Below the pieces are notes generated by a model. It was not told where the DNA came from, searched no databases, and worked only from the letters and a program-made list of their open reading frames with translations. A DNA stretch of 64,000 bases from Atkinsonella hypoxylon (lineage: Eukaryota > Ascomycota > Sordariomycetes > Hypocreales > Clavicipitaceae): contig JFHB01000066.1 of the NCBI GenBank assembly GCA_000729835.1, positions 1-64,000 of the forward strand, written 5' to 3'. Position 1 is the first letter of the stretch; each line of letters starts with the position of its first letter. Positions 50,542-60,957 of the stretch are shown here, one piece after another. The position numbers and the translations under genes are program-made.

Positions 50542-52795
50542 ATGATTCGGCTGGGTCGCCGCAGGCTTGCATTGCGTCGAGAAGCTCATGTGCGCAGGAA
50601 CTTGCCCGTATACTCATGCCTTCAGGGCTCAAGAGCTTATGCGACGCAAAGCCTGACATCTGAAGGACATGAACTACATCCCAAGAAGAAGGAGTTGCTG
50701 GAACTTTGGAACAAGTGTAAACATTGTCTTTCTCAGTCGATTAACCACAATTTCACTGACTCCTCTTCATAGTCCGTGACTCCAGCTCGTTGGCACAAGC
50801 CAAGTCAGACAATGTCTTCACCGGTTTCATCGGCAGGCGGCGAAATGTTGGAAAACACCTCTCTTTCGCAAATCTTACCACAACAACTGGCGAAGTAATT
50901 CAATTGTGCTCTCACTCCGATGCTATATCAGACTTGCATTCTCAATTTCGACAAATACCCGCCTATGTGCCCGTCATCGTGCAGACGCAAGCCGAACTAC
51001 CACAACATGCAGCAGGCGAAGCAGTCAACGAGACGTCAACAACGCGAACACTGTACCTACAGAGCATTCGAGCCCTTAACAGTATCCCGAAAGACCTAAT
51101 CGTGACCCCGAATGTCCAATTTCCTCAAACAAAGCGACATCTTCAAATTCGATTTCATCCAGAGCTAAATGCGCGTCTCAAATTTCGATCATGGCTCAAA
51201 GGGCAACTAAATCAACGCCTTCTTGAAAAGGGATTCACCGATATCGAAACTCCCACCTTGTTTAAATCCACTTCAGAAGGAGCTCGAGAGTTCCTGGTTC
51301 CGACAAGACAGCGAGGCACTGCATATGCGCTGAGCCAGAGCCCCCAGCAGTATAAACAAGTGCTCATGGCTGGAGGTATTAGTCGGTATATGCAATGGGC
51401 GCGCTGTTACAGAGACGAAGATCTGCGAACAGATCGCCAACCCGAATTCTCACAGGTGAGGCACCGTCGCTTGATCCATTTCGAGGGCATCATTTACTTA
51501 CTGCGGGTCACGTCAGCTTGATATGGAATGGGCGTTTGCTGGGGCGGCCCAAGTGCAGAAGGACGTAAATGATATTATTTTAACGGCATTATCACGGCTG
51601 CGGCCGGCACAGGCTTATAGAGACATTTGTGGAGAGAGAATACCACGTTTATCCGCCATAACCAGCGATGACGATCCTCCTAACGAGCGACCTGCTCATT
51701 CATTCACGTCTCTCACCTTTGCAGAGAGTATCGCAGCATACGGCTCTGACAAGCCAGACCTTCGCATCCCAAACCGAGTAAGTGTTGCGCTGTATAGCAT
51801 GGCTAATCTACTCTTATACTGATTCTTGCAAGATACATGCTCTGAACGACCTCGAACCCTACCGCCAATTCGTCAGCATGGTAACCCATCTCTCCGACCC
51901 TCTCATCGAGGCCTTCACGTTTCCCCTTCAAAACTGCTCTCCCTCACAAGCTCGCGAATTTGTCATGAACTTCATGGACAACTTACCGCCGGCACTAGCT
52001 AACAACCCCGATGGAAAACCGCAAATCCTCATCCACGACTCCAGGCAACCGTTGTCAGGATTTTCCTCCCTGGGCTTCGAATACGAAAGCGTTCTCAACC
52101 AGCTCTCTAGCGGAAAAGAACTCAACGACGGCGATCTGGTCGTCTTCCAAGCGCGCGAGAAGCCCCAGGGTCAGTACTGCTTGGGCTCGACCAAGATCGG
52201 GGACCTTCGAAACGCTCTGTGGAAAGCTCTCGTCGAAAAGGGATTCATGGAGAAGCCCAAACTGGGCGAGCCCAACTCCCTGCAATTCGTATGGGTGACC
52301 GAGTTCCCCATGTTTAAGCCCGTTGAGGAAGGCGAGCCAGGCCAAGGTGGCGCGGCCGGTATATCGGCAGCACACCATCCGTTCACGGCACCACTTTCCG
52401 ATACAGACCTCGAGGCTCTGTTCACCGATCCTCTGCAGGCCCGCAGCGCGGCGTACGACCTCGTCCTCAATGGCGTGGAGATTGGCGGGGGCAGCGAGCG
52501 TATCCACGTGGCTGACATTCAGGAATTCATCATGCGCGACGTCCTCAAGATGGCGGAACAGCGGATCAAGGATTTCTCGCACCTCTTGGGCGCCCTACGC
52601 GCTGGGTGCCCCCCACATGCTGGCTTCGCGCTGGGCTTCGACCGACTGACGGCTCTCCTGACGGACACGACCACCGTGCGAGACGTCATTGCGTTCCCCA
52701 AGACGATGAAGGGCGAGGACGCGTTCGTCCAGGCACCCAGTAAATTGACCGACGAGCAGCTGGCGCCGTATGGCTTGCAGCTTCGCACAAAGTAG
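50542..52795 (+). CDS. MSD1: Mitochondrial aspartyl-tRNA synthetase
   Basis: Class II synthetase charging mitochondrial tRNA-Asp with aspartate. Four exons: 50,542-50,716, 50,773-51,455, 51,517-51,777 and 51,833-52,795. GT-AG introns of 56, 61 and 55 nt are in phase, giving 693 aa. The N-terminus MIRLGRRRLALRREAHVRRN is Arg-rich with no acid apart from one Glu, as in a mitochondrial presequence. An OB-fold anticodon-binding domain follows (FTGFIGRRRNVGKH, about 75-90). Motif 1 is GFTDIETPTLF (about 212). Motif 2 is RCYRDEDLRTDRQPEFSQLDMEW (about 269-291). HHPFTAP is near 553. Motif 3 is GFALGFDRLTALL (about 638). This is the bacterial-type AspRS, similar in length to yeast Msd1 (about 658 aa). 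Confidence 0.95.
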
Positions 52796-53736
52796 GTCGT
52801 GCCGCGCAGGGAGACTGTGTAATATTACGAATCATGTACAACAGTAGATTTGAATACCCCCATTGATGTCATTCTCCTAATAACCGATGCACTCTGCGGA
52901 CATTGGTTAAGCATTGCAGCGAGTTTGCCTATTTGGTCGCACGAGTCAGGCACCATGGTTAGAATACTGGTCTAGGCACTCTCATCACAGGTTATATACC
53001 ATCTACGATGCTTACAGCATGCAGTCTACCTTGCGCCAAATTGTTTCCGGTCAGCCATGTACGCTCTCACAAGACAAGATTAATAGTCCACGCTTCGGTG
53101 CTGCCGGAATATCGAAGCTGAGCTGTAGGTGCCCATTGAGCCATGTCTGTATAACTGCCACGGTGAAGGTGTCAAGGCAAAATGGGTGATTGTCGTCAGG
53201 GAATGATACCCAGGAAGGGATATTGAATGCGCTCAACATGGTTGTTTTATAGTTACTGATTTTCCCTGTTGATTCGGGTGTCTCATCTCAGCTCTTGGCC
53301 GTCATCCAAATGGTTGCCGACCGAGGGAATTGGCGGATAGGACGACAAATTGAAGTCTGACATGGGCTCTCTTCCTGCACATAAATCTGGCAAGTGCATT
53401 GTTGATCTTTTCTTGCTGCAGACGTCTGTGGCATAGGATCTACGAGGAATGAGCATGATTGCCGCTTGTTATGAGTTGAGCTTCAATTGATTTATTTATT
53501 TATTGATTTATTTATTATTTCTTTGAAGCTAGAAGCACCAATCTATCTGGGCAGAGGGCCTCAGTGATGCACTAAACAACAGAATTTCCCATTACCATTG
53601 CCAGTACAACGTACTAACCCTCAAGCACAAACACAAACCCCGTCATTCCAAAAGCCGTGTCGCACAATCCTAGTAGAACAAAGACGATGTTGAAAAACAA
53701 ATAAATACAAAGGAAATCAAAAAATTTATGAGCTCA
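52796..53736. other. Intergenic region between convergent AspRS and Pal1 genes
   Basis: About 940 bp between two convergent genes, so mostly 3' untranslated and terminator sequence. It contains a TTTA microsatellite at 53,490-53,520. No gene or RNA is recognised. Confidence 0.5.
53490..53520. repeat. TTTA microsatellite
   Basis: About seven TTTA/TTGA units between the convergent genes. Confidence 0.8.
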
Positions 53737-55498
53737 TTAGCGCACAGTTTCGGTAGGCATTTCCTTCTTTCGGCGCAAACTGCCAAAGCGTCTTTTAAGC
53801 CCTTCACTCAGCTTCTTGCCGGTGGTGTGGCTGCGTTGCAGCTCGCCATTGTGGTTACTGAGGGCAGCACCGCTAGTGGAAGCGTGGACAGATTGGCTGG
53901 CACTTCGCTGGCGGGGAACTGCATGCTTGCCATCCTTCTTCTGATGATGGAAGGATCGCATTTCGTATCCATGAGGAGGGTCGCTCAAGTTATGCTTGTG
54001 GCCCTTTTGTTTCTGGAGATCTCGCTCAATGGTGAAAGAGGGTTCGCCCTTGCCCTTGAGATCATCGGGATGGTATTGCTAAAATCATCAATTTGACAAT
54101 TTTTTCGAAATATCAGAAATCACGGTAGAGCACCTACAATTCCACCCCATCGCTTGTATGGACCACCTGGTGCGTTCTCATCTCTCATCATATCAGTGCC
54201 TTCATCGTAATGCATGATGTGGCCGCTCATGTCGGGGCAACCGGATGGTATCGTGGCGGTGCCTTGAAGAGGGACATGCTTGGTCAATGAGTCAAGCAAG
54301 TTTTCCCGAGGGGTAGCGCGGATGGCCGCCATATTGGATTGCTCAACTGCAGCCACGGGAGAGTATTTCTTGTTGATGTTACGACTGGCCAGGGTTGCAT
54401 CGTAGGGGCCACCATGATGGTAAGCGCCGCCAATGGTGTCCAAGGCGTCAATGGTGTCGGTCTCGGAGATGCGCTTGCGATGACGATACGGCCTGTCGGC
54501 TGCCTTTGCATCGCGCTTGATCAAGTCAAGTGGTCTGTGAGACATGTCTCTGGGGAAGCGCTGGCCTAAAGGGATCCGGTGACGATGGCTGTTTGTGTAA
54601 TCCAAGCCGCCGGAAGCATTGGCGGAAATGTTGCCCTTGTAGTAAGCTCCCGTTAACAAGCGAGCTCTTTGGAATTGACTGCAGTTGACTGTGTCGAGAC
54701 TGTCCCGCGAAAGCGATGCGGTACTGGCGGAACTGCGGGGGTATCTCCGTTGACGTCGATGGTGCGCAGGATTGGTAAGATGTGAAGGGTATGGACCGAA
54801 ATCCGCAGCGGGTAACGCTGAGGGCAGAGAGTCCCGAGAGTTGAGGGAATTGGAGGGATATGGAGTAAATGAAGCTAAGGCGTAGGCTGAGGGGTTATGA
54901 CGACGTCGCAGATGTGGTGAGCTGGTGCGGGACTGCCGTGGGTGCCGACGCCTGGCGTAAGACGCCTGAAATGACGTCGCATAAGGATCTGACGGGAAGA
55001 GGTCGAAGGCGCGATCGGTGGGGCGTGACGAGGCAGGTGGGGTGAGGTAGTAGTAGCCCAAGGCCTCGTGGCTGCGGCCACTGCGACCACGGGCGCTGCG
55101 GATGGTGCTGTGACTTTGTCTGCCGCCGCCGTAGTAACCTTGGCTCGGATGCAAGTCAACGTGGCTGCGGTTGTGTCTGTTGGTGTGCGTGAACTGCTCC
55201 TCATCCCATTCGCTAGCTTCGTCTTTATAGCTCTGAGACGTCTGAGACGTCTGAGACTGGTCGTCGTCCTCTTCGTCTTCATTGCCATAGCCGGGGAGGA
55301 AGATTCTGCAGCCATTCCTTTGTCTGATAAAGTTGGAAGTCTTCTTACTGCTGCGACTCTCCCCGTTGTACTCCTCATCAAGCCGCAGGCTGACCTGCCG
55401 CAGAGCTTCGGTGATTTCGTCGTGCGCGCTACTCTCAATGTCCTCATGATCGCCTAACCAACGAGTCGGTGGCGGAGATGGCAATCGCAAAGGCACCG

Positions 55499-55532
<34 letters not shown>

Positions 55533-56386
55533 AGTCTCGGTCGGCAGCTGCACATGTGAAGAGCTGAGACTAGTAGTCTCTTGGCTCGGCTTTGGTGCAT
55601 TCAACGGATCAAGAATAGACTTCTTGGCCTGCTTGATGTGGTCAGCGGTGTGCAATCAAAACGAGTAATTCGAAATGGACGTAAAGACTTGTCAAGCAAA
55701 TTGAGTGGCCTGATAGCGAATGATGTAATCAACATTGCAATACATTGAAGCCCGTGGGCTACATCAAAGAGAGCATTGCCGTGGGTCCATGGCTTCAGGG
55801 ACCAGAGCTTACAGCAATAGCAGTCATGAACACGGTGTCGTCCAAGGTACCTACCTAGGTACCTAAGTGGATCGGGCCACCAAAGATGACTCACTCAATT
55901 GCAGCTCGTCGCACAGTGGCGTGAACGTCTGTGCGCTCAAGAAGCTCCGCTGGAGATGGGGAGGGGGGAGAGGAGGGTCCACCTCAGCGACACGCACCGT
56001 GATCGGAGGACCAGAGAGGGAGGGCCCATGACCGGGGTCCAGCACACCGGCAGGCCGGCAAGCAGATCAGATGAAGAGTCCCCCCCAGGGCAGATCTCAT
56101 ATCTCATATCTCAAACCAATTGAGATTATTTGCGATGCAACCACCTCGGCTCATCAGGCTGAGGGTAGGGGAGAGGGAAAACACGAAGGGATGCAGTCGA
56201 GACAACAATCAAATGTCGAAGGACTAAAATCAAAAGAGGAGACACAAAGGAAAATTCCAAACATAAAAGAAGTAAGAATAGCTATTAACATACCTTTTGC
56301 TTGTGTTGTTTCCTTTTCCTTGTGGAATTGTCAGGATCTTTTTTGGCGCCGCTGCCTTTGTCGCGGCGAAATATATTAAACACCAT
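53737..56386 (-). CDS. PAL1: Pal1 cell-morphology / endocytic-site protein
   Basis: Fungal Pal1 family: cortical protein needed for cell shape in fission yeast and an Ede1-associated endocytic-site protein in budding yeast. Exons on minus: 56,294-56,386 (MVFNIFRRDKGSGAKKDPDN..., then GTATGT donor), 54,138-55,631 and 53,737-54,078, about 642 aa. The first intron is about 660 nt; its acceptor is either CAAG or GCAG (55,631 or 55,628), both in phase. The long exon cannot start alone, because an in-frame TGA stands before it and no ATG lies near its start. A Gln run lies at about residues 66-75. The Pal1 core (from about 432) has AYHHGGPYDATLASRN, PRENLLDSL and GGPYKRWGGI, continuing after the 59-nt second intron with QYHPDDLKGKGEPS. 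The C-terminus is basic. No NPF motif is seen. Confidence 0.9.
55498..55531. repeat. CTG/CAG trinucleotide repeat in Pal1
   Basis: An uninterrupted run of about eleven CTG units on plus (CAG on minus) that encodes the Gln run of Pal1. It is probably length-variable between strains. Confidence 0.9.
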
Positions 56387-58381
56387 GATGAACAATCTTC
56401 AACCCAGGAAACTTAGAACTGGCGAACAACAAAAGTTCTTTTTCTTCTTTTCCCCCTTCTTCTTTCCCTTTTCTTTCCCTTTTTCTTGGAGACTTGTTTC
56501 TTTTTTTCTCGAGGTGTACGGAGGCTGCGTCTGCAGAAGCTGAAGCTGGAGAGTTGTTGGAGGCAGTCGTAGACTGAAGCTCGATATGAGAGAGGACGAA
56601 TGAATCACCGACTCTTCGACAAATCGAGGAGACCAAAGGACACAGGAATACTACAGAGACAGTATGATGATTCGGTGGGAAAAAAAAGAAAAAAAATTTG
56701 CTGGCAGAAAATGGGCATGCGTACATTTTATGCTCCTCCGCCTCCGCCTCCTCCTCCATACACAGAATAACTATCTTTGGAAACTCCGTCTAACTCAACG
56801 CTCTCTCCCAGCCCGGTGCCTCTAATTCCTGTCTGACTAAATAAGGGTGGCTTTCATACCGGAGGAATTCTCGCGCGCCACAGCAAAATAAGCTTAATGG
56901 GGATGAAGCAGAGCCCGAGGTTAAAAGAAGCACCGCACCGGTGTGCTATTCCGGGCAGGTGGAGAGTCTGATGACAGACAGGCACGTGTAGTGTAAGTGG
57001 TGTAAGTGTAGTTGGAGACAAGATTCAAACCTAATACTAACTAGTTAACCTACATCAAATCGAGTAAATGCAGAACACCTAGGCATAACGGGCAATTGAT
57101 TGGGAAGCGCAGCTCGCGACAAGCCAACAGAATCCTGACCATTCTTCCATGAGAAGCAAGCAAGCTTGAGTTTTCCCATGCTCATGCTCGCTGCCACTCC
57201 AGCTGCGCCCCCACGCCATGTCACAATGGCTTGGGCCAAGGCTTGTGAGACAATTTAATCGAGCCATAGAGGCTCGCTTCCGGCGGAGTAAGTGGACCCC
57301 GATGGCTCGATTAAATTGTCGGGCACCTGACAGGCCCACGTGGGGCCAAGACACTTGAACATTGAAAAGATGTAAAAGGAATTGTCGTGTGGTTGTCGCC
57401 GTTGCCTTAGGCAGCACTTGGTCCCACTGATGATCGATTATCTGATAATCTCAGTGCTACGCCTATGACTGTAGCCCTTGGATTTTACGGCAAATTTCGC
57501 GTCGTCGCCACAACCTACCTAGGTACATATCATCGCTAGAAGCCCCGCTTGTGCATTCAATTGCTCATTGTAGATCAGTTCCTTTTTTATGTGAGCGCAA
57601 ACTTATCTCCTTTGACGAAGCCTCTGATGCACTACAGCCGCAATAAGCTAATGAGGGTAAGAAACCTTGGGTGTATTTTTTAGGTGTAAAGCCTTTACCA
57701 GAAATTTGCTTACTTGTCTGGGGTGTGTCAATCAAGAGGCTAGACCAAACTGGGCTTGGATGTGATTTATGATTTACTGCTACTCCTCTGGATGCGCATC
57801 TAAGCGAGAGCAATAATGGCCAGAATGCACACAACTCATGGAACGCCAACACCGGGATTGGTATATCATAAGATAACTATGCTTCAACTCTATGCATCCA
57901 AGTTTCAGCAATTCTTGTACCTTGAAAAAAAAATTCTAATCAAGTTATATCCCTTCGTCGCATTGTGCTCTGCAGCAAACTCATCACGACCCACTTGTCT
58001 GCCTTTGCTTCTCTTACGATATCCCATTTCACGCAAGTTACAGACAGTACAAAGTGAGTCACGTACCCCGTGGATACCAGCCCTGTAGACCATGTCGCCA
58101 TGTCTCATGTATGTCTGGCAGACGCATCATCTGACGGCGCTGACGGCGGGAACGCTAGACAGGGATGCCCAGCCCCAGGCGCATAGCCGCTACCAAGGAT
58201 ATGGGCTTTTGAGTTCTTTCCTAGTTGCAATATCATATCAGACAAACAATTTCCTCATTCATCTAGTCCTAAAAGAGAGCGATGGCCTAGTATTCTTGAC
58301 GTCACGTGCGCAAGGGTTGCTCGCTGCAGCTGGCTACTCCATCAATTTTGTGCAAGCTAATGTCCATATGCACCGCCGAAG
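56387..58381. other. Intergenic region upstream of Pal1
   Basis: About 2 kb without a supportable gene. The part next to Pal1 (56,430-56,760) is purine-rich on the minus strand (long AAG/GAA runs), fitting a Pal1 leader. Open frames there encode only Lys or Phe runs. Further right are the hairpin at 57,249-57,320 and one TACCTAGGTA palindrome (57,516). Small frames at 57,565-57,852 and 57,816-58,088 show no family features. Confidence 0.5.
57249..57320. repeat. Perfect 19-bp inverted repeat (hairpin)
   Basis: GACAATTTAATCGAGCCAT at 57,249-57,267 and its exact complement at 57,302-57,320, with a 34-bp GC-rich spacer. There is no T run after either arm and no transposon-like target duplication. 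It could be a small MITE-like element or a regulatory hairpin. Confidence 0.8.
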
Positions 58382-59236
58382 TTAGCTCAAGTCCTTCGAG
58401 TCCTCTTCCTCGCCCTCAAACCACTTGTGGCGCAGATCCTTTGGCAGCATGCTCCCTTCTTCGACTTTGGTAATGACGAGACATTCTGTTTGAAAACATG
58501 ACCGTAGAACAGCACGACCGCCCAAGCATTTCGTCAAAATGCTAATCCTGGCAAGGAGAGCGCCTAAAGTTTTGAGATGGGCTTGGTTATCACGTTCCCA
58601 ATCGTCGATCCTTGCCTGGACATCCTCCACTTTCGGATCTTTGAAAGACCCGTAATTATGACACGCTCGTACTAGTTTCGGGGTCTGTGACACCCAAAGT
58701 TGAGCCGCAATGTCTTTGAATGAAATTAGACTAGTTTCAGTCTTGATTTTGATCTCAAGAGTCGATTCCAGCGGAACCTGCTCTCCTCTTTTTTGGATCG
58801 CCAGCTTCATAGACGGGGACTCAACAACAGAACTTGTGCCCGTGGTAGGCGAAAGAGGCATGGTCCCAAAGAATTCCGAAAGTCCATCACGTACTCCTGC
58901 CGGCTCTTTTGTTGGCTTCACATACCCTTCGGTCTCATGGCGTATGACAAGGTTGAGCCCGCAAAAACGATACGAGATGATTCTGTGGTGACTCGTACTG
59001 TTGTGCACCTGGCTGGTTGTGTGTGTCTTTTCATATTCATGACCGTATCCTTTGAACTCATTCGCTTCGATGAACTCAGTTGCGGCAGTTTCATGTCGAC
59101 ACATGAGGAGCGTGTTGTTGAGTATCTCGAGTTGGATAGCAGACTCTTGGGTCCTGCTCCTGTCGAGCTGAGGGCTTATAAAAGCAAGTAGCTTGCGAAT
59201 ATTGTTTCTGTCGCTGATGACATCGACTGACCGCAC
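58382..59236 (-). pseudogene. 5'-truncated member of the fungal 'geranylgeranyl pyrophosphate synthetase'-named family
   Basis: About 285 codons of an ascomycete family of unknown function that automatic annotation often calls geranylgeranyl pyrophosphate synthetase. Recalled family blocks are present: VDVISDRNNIRKLLAF near the start, FKGYGHEYEKTHTTSQ, a HHRIISYRFCGLNLVIRHETEGY block, then LEIKIKT..., LWVSQTPKLVRACH and a C-terminal DDWERDNQAHLKTL helix. No DDxxD prenyl-synthase motif is present, so the enzyme name is not supported. The frame stays open upstream to a TAA at 59,294-59,296, but without an ATG before mid-domain. The family's N-terminal part is missing. It is either a truncated relic or has an upstream exon that I cannot find. 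Confidence 0.55.
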
Positions 59237-59532
59237 GTCGAAAAGCGTTATAATAATTGACTGTATTAGGGTAGGCTTAGAGGGCTTTGGCCCTTATAGC
59301 AGGGCAGCTGCGCACTCCCAACGTCTGGTGTTTTAAGGTGGACCAGACACTTGGAACGAAACGGAAGGTCCGAAGGGAGGAGGCTCAAGATTAAACCTTA
59401 CATGTAGCTGTCTACCTACCTAGGTAGCTACATCGAATACCTAGTAGCTTGCGAGAGCTTTTGACTCTGTGGCTGTCGCCAAAAACCAGCTAAGCGCGGG
59501 GTACATACACCCCACCCACTGTGGGGTTCCAG
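59237..59532. other. Right edge of gene island, intergenic
   Basis: About 300 bp. It includes an in-frame but ATG-less extension of the truncated gene, a small inverted repeat around 59,280-59,295 (AGGGCTTTGGCCCT) and the palindrome CTACCTAGGTAG at 59,416-59,427. No other gene is seen. Confidence 0.45.
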
Positions 59533-59604
59533 TAAATCTCAGGTCCAGACCATGTGTGCATTGGTCCAGGGTGGAGCCAAAAAGGGTGTATTTTTCGCAG
59601 GCCG

Positions 59605-59658
59605 ACTGTGCATTCTGCATATGCTAGGCATATGCCCAGCATATGCAGAATGCACAGT
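59605..59658. repeat. 21-bp perfect inverted repeat with palindromic loop
   Basis: CTGTGCATTCTGCATATGCT (59,606-59,625) pairs exactly with 59,638-59,657, extended by one A/T pair outside. The 12-bp loop itself contains the palindrome GGCATATGCC. It could extrude as a cruciform. Confidence 0.9.
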
Positions 59659-59698
59659 GTATTAGTGCGAATTAACATTTTTATATTTAGTAGTATAT

Positions 59699-59811
59699 AC
59701 ACTAATATCTAGTATAGTGCACTAATATCTAGTATAGTGCACTAATATCTAGGCTTATAGTGCACTAATATCTAGGCTTATAGTGTACTAATATCTAGGC
59801 TTATAGTGCTA
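59699..59811. repeat. Tandem array of 20- and 23-bp units inside the MITE
   Basis: About five units of ACTAATATCTAG followed by TATAGTGC or GCTTATAGTGC. The first two are 20 bp and the last three 23 bp. There are no spacers of unique sequence, so this is not a CRISPR-like array. Confidence 0.85.
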
Positions 59812-59963
59812 TAAAAATGCGCGCTCTATAGAGTCTAGATCTCTTGCTTAGAAATTAATACTGTGTGCTCAGCATATACTGGGCATATGCCATTCTGCCT
59901 AAATCTACACCCGCTCTGGCTCCACTCTGGACCAATGCACACATGGTCTAGACCTAAGATTTA

Positions 59964-60188
59964 ACGTAGGGCACCCACCTATGGAACCCACCTACATTCG
60001 GACCGTAAATTTACCTCCTTTAACACTAGAAGCAGCTATCTTTAAACCGCGTTTTTTCGTGCAATTTAACTACTACTATTATAATTTTATTATTATTAGC
60101 TTTATAATGCCTAACTATACAGAAAATAACATTTAAAATATAATACTTACTATTACAAAAGGCCTACTAATTGCCTAAGTAGTAAAGC
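59964..60188 (+). mobile_element. pogo/Fot1-like DNA transposon, right copy (5' end)
   Basis: An inverted copy of the terminus at 45,664, reading rightward from ACGTAGGGCACCC with the transposase ATG at 60,107 (143 bp inside, as in the left copy). The first about 85 bp is identical to the left copy. Later differences that I can see are all transitions. It is cut at 60,188 by the Gypsy-2 LTR, about 27 codons into the transposase. The other end is not in the window. Confidence 0.8.
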
Positions 60189-60957
60189 TGTTACGGTGGG
60201 ATCCGACGTGGGTTTGTCGGAAGTGACAATAGGTTGCCGGATTCGACGGGTTATGTAATAATTCGTAAGAGGAGTCGTAAGAGCTTCTGTAAGAAGCATC
60301 TAGTAATAATGTTCTAGTGAATAATAGTTAATTCTTTAATCTAACTACTTAAGCGTTGCTTCTAACTACTTATATATAATTGCAGTTACGTGCACTAGTA
60401 ACCTATAGGTCTACAGAATTATCCTATAATAAGTGCTGCCTCTATAAAAAAGATTAGCTGTTTTAGCTATTCTAAAAAATTAATTGTTAGTTATTAGAAA
60501 GTATATTAAATTAAACTAAATAACTTATTAATCTAGCTATTATAAAAGGCGCAAAAAGGCCGTTATTGTTTTATTGCGTAAGCATACGTTGTTGTTGTTG
60601 TAGTGTAATCTATAGTGTAGGTTGCTACATTTATGCATTTTTCTCTATACACTTATAATACTTAAATTACACTTATAATCTAGTAACTATTAAATCTATA
60701 TATTAAATTAATAGATTTCCTTAAACCTAATAGAGCGTTACAGCTTGTTCTATAATCTATATATAAGTAAAGTTGCACAAAATTATCCTAGATAATATTA
60801 AATCCTATAAATTAATCTTATATAATAAAGCTAATTTATTAAATCTATATAGCACATTCCTTATATAAGATTATTCTATATAGTATTAAAAGTATTAAAA
60901 ATTAATCTATATTAAAGCTAATTTTCTGTTAGATCCCTTTAGTGCATTTCTGTTATA
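60189..60957 (+). repeat. Gypsy-2 5' LTR
   Basis: About 769 bp from TGTTACGGTGGGATCCG. The first about 65 bp is CG-containing and intact, the rest RIP-mutated. The 3' limit is uncertain: similarity to the other copy may extend about 20 bp further. Confidence 0.75.

Larger units (their letters stand above)
59535..59961. mobile_element. 427-bp TA-flanked MITE
   Basis: Terminal inverted repeats begin AATCTYAGGTCYAGACC and continue for about 60 bp through a shared GCATTGGTCCAG and GTGGAGCC. The element is bounded by TA on both sides (59,533-59,534 and 59,962-59,963), as expected for Tc1/mariner-type non-autonomous elements. Differences between the arms are mostly C/T and G/A. Inside are a strong palindrome and a short tandem array. 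It encodes nothing. Its right TA directly abuts the pogo terminus. Confidence 0.75.

Noticed and set aside
56376..56759. 127-aa minus ORF rich in Lys and Phe
   Set aside because: Product of a purine-rich leader upstream of Pal1, overlapping its first exon in another frame.
58382..59236. Calling this gene a geranylgeranyl pyrophosphate synthase
   Set aside because: No DDxxD metal-binding motifs or prenyl-synthase blocks are visible. The name is a common carried-over annotation of a different family.
59699..59811. CRISPR-like repeat array
   Set aside because: Units are directly abutting with no unique spacers, and the context is a eukaryotic MITE.
45664..59964. Island as cargo of a Starship or composite transposon
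   Set aside because: No tyrosine-recombinase captain gene is seen, and the flanking pogo termini face inward, so they cannot define the island as a mobile unit.
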